Shown piece after piece: positions 6,070-7,560 of a stretch of DNA of 7,560 bases (position 1 is the stretch's first letter; each line of letters starts with the position of its first letter). The translations under genes were made by a program, and so were the position numbers. The notes below the pieces were generated by a model that worked only from the letters and a program-made list of their open reading frames with translations, was not told the DNA's origin and made no database searches. Source of the stretch: Eubacterium sp. (GTDB taxonomy: Bacteria > Bacillota > Clostridia > Oscillospirales > Acutalibacteraceae); NCBI GenBank assembly GCA_029059925.1, contig JAIDVA010000208.1, forward strand, positions 1-7,560. The letters are read 5' to 3'.

Positions 6070-6999
6070 TTATTGAAGAACTGCATGCATATATCCTTCA
6101 CTGTCAAATGTTATTTGTATATCAGCTCTTTCTGATGTTCCGTTTTTATAGTCTATGGTGAATGTCATTACATCACTGATTGCTGACAAATCCATATCAG
6201 GGTTTTCATTGAGTGCATCGTAAAATGGCTGATCCATTTTCCAATGAATTTCAAAGCATTTCCCGCCTCGTTCCTCAAGAGCCTTGTCTTTTACATATCT
6301 TTCACCGTCCAGTGTAACCTTGTGTCCCTTGACGAATGTTTTTTTAAATAATTCTTCACTTTCTTCTGAGCTCATTTCACCCCTGTCTTTTATATTGCTG
6401 TCTTCATCAAAAAGCAAATCTTTTGAAACGATTTCTGCTGATCCATAGTCACTTTGATTAGAAACTGTAATGGCTTTAACATCATTTGGATTATCTATAT
6501 TAATGTCAAAAAAATCTGCAGTATATTCCTCCACAATAGCATTATCAAGACGTTGGCAGGTTTGGATAAGAGATGATTGAAAATGAATGTTGCTCGTATA
6601 TCCGTTAGTGATTTGTTCTAGACGCTTACCGATAATATTTTCCACTTCATCATCACTCATATTTCTTATATCAGTAATTACAATTTGGTATTGCAGCTTG
6701 GTTTCAACATCTGCTTTGAGTGGTGTCGGCGGTGTATCGTCTGATGCATAGGCAACTATTATATGATTAAGCTTGTCAGAACTGATAGTTGTATTATTAG
6801 CCGTATCATTTGGCAAAGGCGGAAAAAAGCCGTTGTATGCCAATCCGCCTGCAATGATTACTGCAAGGCACATTGCACAAGCAAGTATTCTTTTAGGTGT
6901 GTGCTTAGGGGTTCTTTTTTTCGTGCTTTCAAATATGCTCTCAAGCAGTTCATCGTCAGGCTTAATCTCATTGAAGATTTCCTTATATTCCTTTTTCAT
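6070..6999 (-). CDS. Single-pass membrane protein, probable anti-sigma factor for the adjacent ECF sigma
   Basis: This 309-residue protein has a short charged cytoplasmic segment (1-37, starting MKKEYKEIFNEIKPDDELLE), one membrane helix (about 38-56, ILACAMCLAVIIAGGLAY) preceded by a basic KRTPKHTPKR stretch, and about 250 acidic, extracytoplasmic residues. That is the layout of a membrane anti-sigma factor: the inner segment holds the sigma factor and the outer domain senses a signal. The zinc anti-sigma motif HxxxCxxC is absent; the CAMC pair lies within the helix. I do not recognise the outer domain as a named family. The ATG overlaps the sigma stop codon (ATGA), and its AAAGGAG site (7014-7008) lies inside the sigma gene, 8 bases before the start, so the two are co-translated. 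Its function is inferred mainly from this context. Its stop codon directly abuts the stop of the converging lipoprotein gene. Confidence 0.8.
   Translation of the reverse strand: MKKEYKEIFNEIKPDDELLESIFESTKKRTPKHTPKRILACAMCLAVIIAGGLAYNGFFPPLPNDTANNTTISSDKLNHIIVAYASDDTPPTPLKADVETKLQYQIVITDIRNMSDDEVENIIGKRLEQITNGYTSNIHFQSSLIQTCQRLDNAIVEEYTADFFDINIDNPNDVKAITVSNQSDYGSAEIVSKDLLFDEDSNIKDRGEMSSEESEELFKKTFVKGHKVTLDGERYVKDKALEERGGKCFEIHWKMDQPFYDALNENPDMDLSAISDVMTFTIDYKNGTSERADIQITFDSEGYMHAVLQ
6205..6248. repeat. Nested inverted repeat inside the anti-sigma gene
   Basis: The inner arms AAAATGG (6222-6228) and CCATTTT (6234-6240) pair perfectly around CTGAT. The outer arms TTCATTG (6205-6211) and CAATGAA (6242-6248) also pair perfectly, leaving an uneven internal loop of 10 bases on one side and 1 on the other. 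It lies about 135-180 bases past the lipoprotein stop, so it could slow plus-strand transcripts running on into the anti-sigma gene. It could also be chance, and no long T-run follows. Confidence 0.55.
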
Positions 7000-7472
7000 A
7001 AGTATTGCTCCTTTTCAAGTATTTCTTTCAGTTTTCGTCTTGCCCTTGTGAGCTGTATACGCACATTGCTTTCACTCAGCCTGAGTGTATTTGCAATATC
7101 TTTGATGCTCATATCCTCAAAATAAAACAGGTGAAGCACAGCAGTGTACTTTTTAGGCAGTTTTTTCAAAGCGAAGGACAGGTCCTCTCTTTCAACCGTT
7201 TTCTCTTCAAATGAGTCGTCAAGCTCGCAAACTTTTGTGCTCCAAAAGGATTTAAGATTTGTTTTTGAGCAATTTATAGTTACTCTGATAAACCATGCCT
7301 TTTCGTGCTCAGGATTTTCAAATTCCGGTTTTTTCTTTATGTATCTGAAAAATACCTCCTGATATACATCATCAGCATCATTTTTATTTTTCATCTGTGC
7401 AAAGGCGAGACGATAAACCATATCGCTGTTACGTTTTATTATTTTTATATCTTTATCTGTGTGACCGGTCAA
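6996..7472 (-). CDS. ECF-type RNA polymerase sigma factor
   Basis: This 158-residue sigma-70 family protein has only regions 2 and 4, as in extracytoplasmic function (ECF) sigma factors. Region 2 (about 12-75) contains DMVYRLAFAQMKNKNDADDVYQ and the KAWFIRVTINCSKTNLKS segment that binds core polymerase and the -10 element. Region 4 (about 98-150) contains LPKKYTAVLHLFYFEDMS followed by the helix-turn-helix IKDIANTLRLSESNVRIQLTRAR that reads the -35 element. The chosen start is TTG at 7472-7470. AGGAGG lies 10 bases upstream and AAGGA 3 bases upstream, and the next in-frame Met (residue 18) would cut into region 2. The gene is followed, with a 4-base overlap, by its probable anti-sigma factor. 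Such pairs commonly control their own promoter, but no ECF promoter could be assigned here. Family is firm; the exact start is fairly likely. Confidence 0.93.
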   Translation of the reverse strand: MTGHTDKDIKIIKRNSDMVYRLAFAQMKNKNDADDVYQEVFFRYIKKKPEFENPEHEKAWFIRVTINCSKTNLKSFWSTKVCELDDSFEEKTVEREDLSFALKKLPKKYTAVLHLFYFEDMSIKDIANTLRLSESNVRIQLTRARRKLKEILEKEQYL

Positions 7473-7482
7473 AATTCCTTCG

Positions 7483-7488
7483 CCTCCT
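7483..7488 (-). promoter_or_regulatory. Ribosome binding site for the sigma factor gene
   Basis: Read on the minus strand this is a perfect AGGAGG, 10 bases before the TTG start. A second, weaker AAGGA (7480-7476) lies only 3 bases before it. The strong site with a slightly long spacing supports translation starting close to 7472 despite the absence of ATG. Confidence 0.7.
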
Positions 7489-7503
7489 CGTATAATATAA
7501 TTA

Positions 7504-7528
7504 CGATATTTTTAGAAGAAGAATATCG
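7504..7528. repeat. Inverted repeat in the sigma gene leader
   Basis: CGATATT (7504-7510) and AATATCG (7522-7528) are perfect reverse complements with an 11-base spacer. It lies 32-56 bases upstream of the TTG start, inside the expected promoter or 5' leader. An alternative pairing, AAGAAG (7516-7521) with CTTCTT (7532-7537), excludes it. It could be an operator or leader RNA structure. Confidence 0.5.
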
Positions 7529-7541
7529 AAACTTCTTGTTA

Positions 7542-7560
7542 TCTCATAAGCCATATGAGA
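7542..7560. repeat. Inverted repeat upstream of the sigma gene, at the window edge
   Basis: TCTCATA (7542-7548) and TATGAGA (7554-7560) are perfect reverse complements with the 5-base spacer AGCCA. The second arm ends on the last base of the window, so the repeat may be longer. It could be an operator for the sigma operon or the end of a terminator for the gene beyond the edge. Confidence 0.55.

Noticed and set aside
6810..6849. Crossing pairings TTGGCA/TGCCAA and GGCGGA/TCCGCC that could form a pseudoknot in the anti-sigma message
   Set aside because: Both stems are only 6 bp and lie in codons for the membrane helix and a proline-rich stretch. Chance is likely without comparative support.
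7073..7087. 15-base dyad CACTCAG-C-CTGAGTG inside the sigma gene
   Set aside because: A one-base centre cannot form an RNA hairpin, and the site falls in the helix-turn-helix codons. A lone dyad of this size is plausibly chance.
6763..7362. Plus-strand open frames opposite the sigma and anti-sigma genes
   Set aside because: The minus-strand frames encode a clear sigma factor and its partner. The plus-strand frames show no family features.
7491..7520. Sigma-A promoter for the sigma gene using TATTAT (7497-7492) and TTCTTC (7520-7515)
   Set aside because: The -35 box matches poorly, and the implied transcript start would fall in the ribosome binding site.

Overview
The window looks like ordinary chromosome from a low-GC Gram-positive anaerobe, most likely a gut Clostridia member (Oscillospiraceae or Lachnospiraceae type). 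The base composition is AT-rich, Shine-Dalgarno sites are strong AGGAGG-type, and the LacZ, AcpS and NAD(P)H-hydrate repair proteins are of Firmicutes style. The lineage is an inference from gene style; no marker gene here fixes it.

Layout. (1) Positions 1-603 hold the 3' end of an ABC exporter half-transporter, closed by a clear rho-independent terminator at 608-638. (2) A sigma-A type promoter (672-700) opens a tightly packed plus-strand cluster: lacZ (731-3757, GH2 beta-galactosidase), acpS (3738-4049, starting inside lacZ), nnr (4054-5562, bifunctional NAD(P)H-hydrate repair) and a small lipoprotein gene of unknown function (5584-6069, TTG start). (3) On the minus strand, converging on the lipoprotein gene with no intergenic base between the two stop codons, lies an ECF-type sigma factor gene (6996-7472, TTG start) followed by a single-pass membrane protein (6070-6999) joined to it by an ATGA stop/start overlap. 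That protein is the probable anti-sigma factor. The last 88 bases hold the sigma gene's leader, with two inverted repeats.

How the genes work together. The plus-strand cluster mixes lactose/galactoside hydrolysis with two housekeeping functions (carrier-protein activation and cofactor repair), so read-through from the lacZ promoter probably contributes to acpS and nnr expression. The minus-strand pair is a self-contained signalling module: a membrane protein that probably holds the sigma factor inactive until an envelope signal arrives.

No CRISPR, transposase, tRNA, rRNA or phage feature was seen, and no stretch over 300 bases lacks a gene. The least ordinary feature is a set of strong inverted repeats inside coding sequence: two adjacent ones in the conserved core of acpS, and a 51-base near-perfect hairpin in the lipoprotein gene that resembles a bidirectional terminator. 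These are the best candidates for undescribed regulation. I see no evidence of a wholly new multi-gene system.
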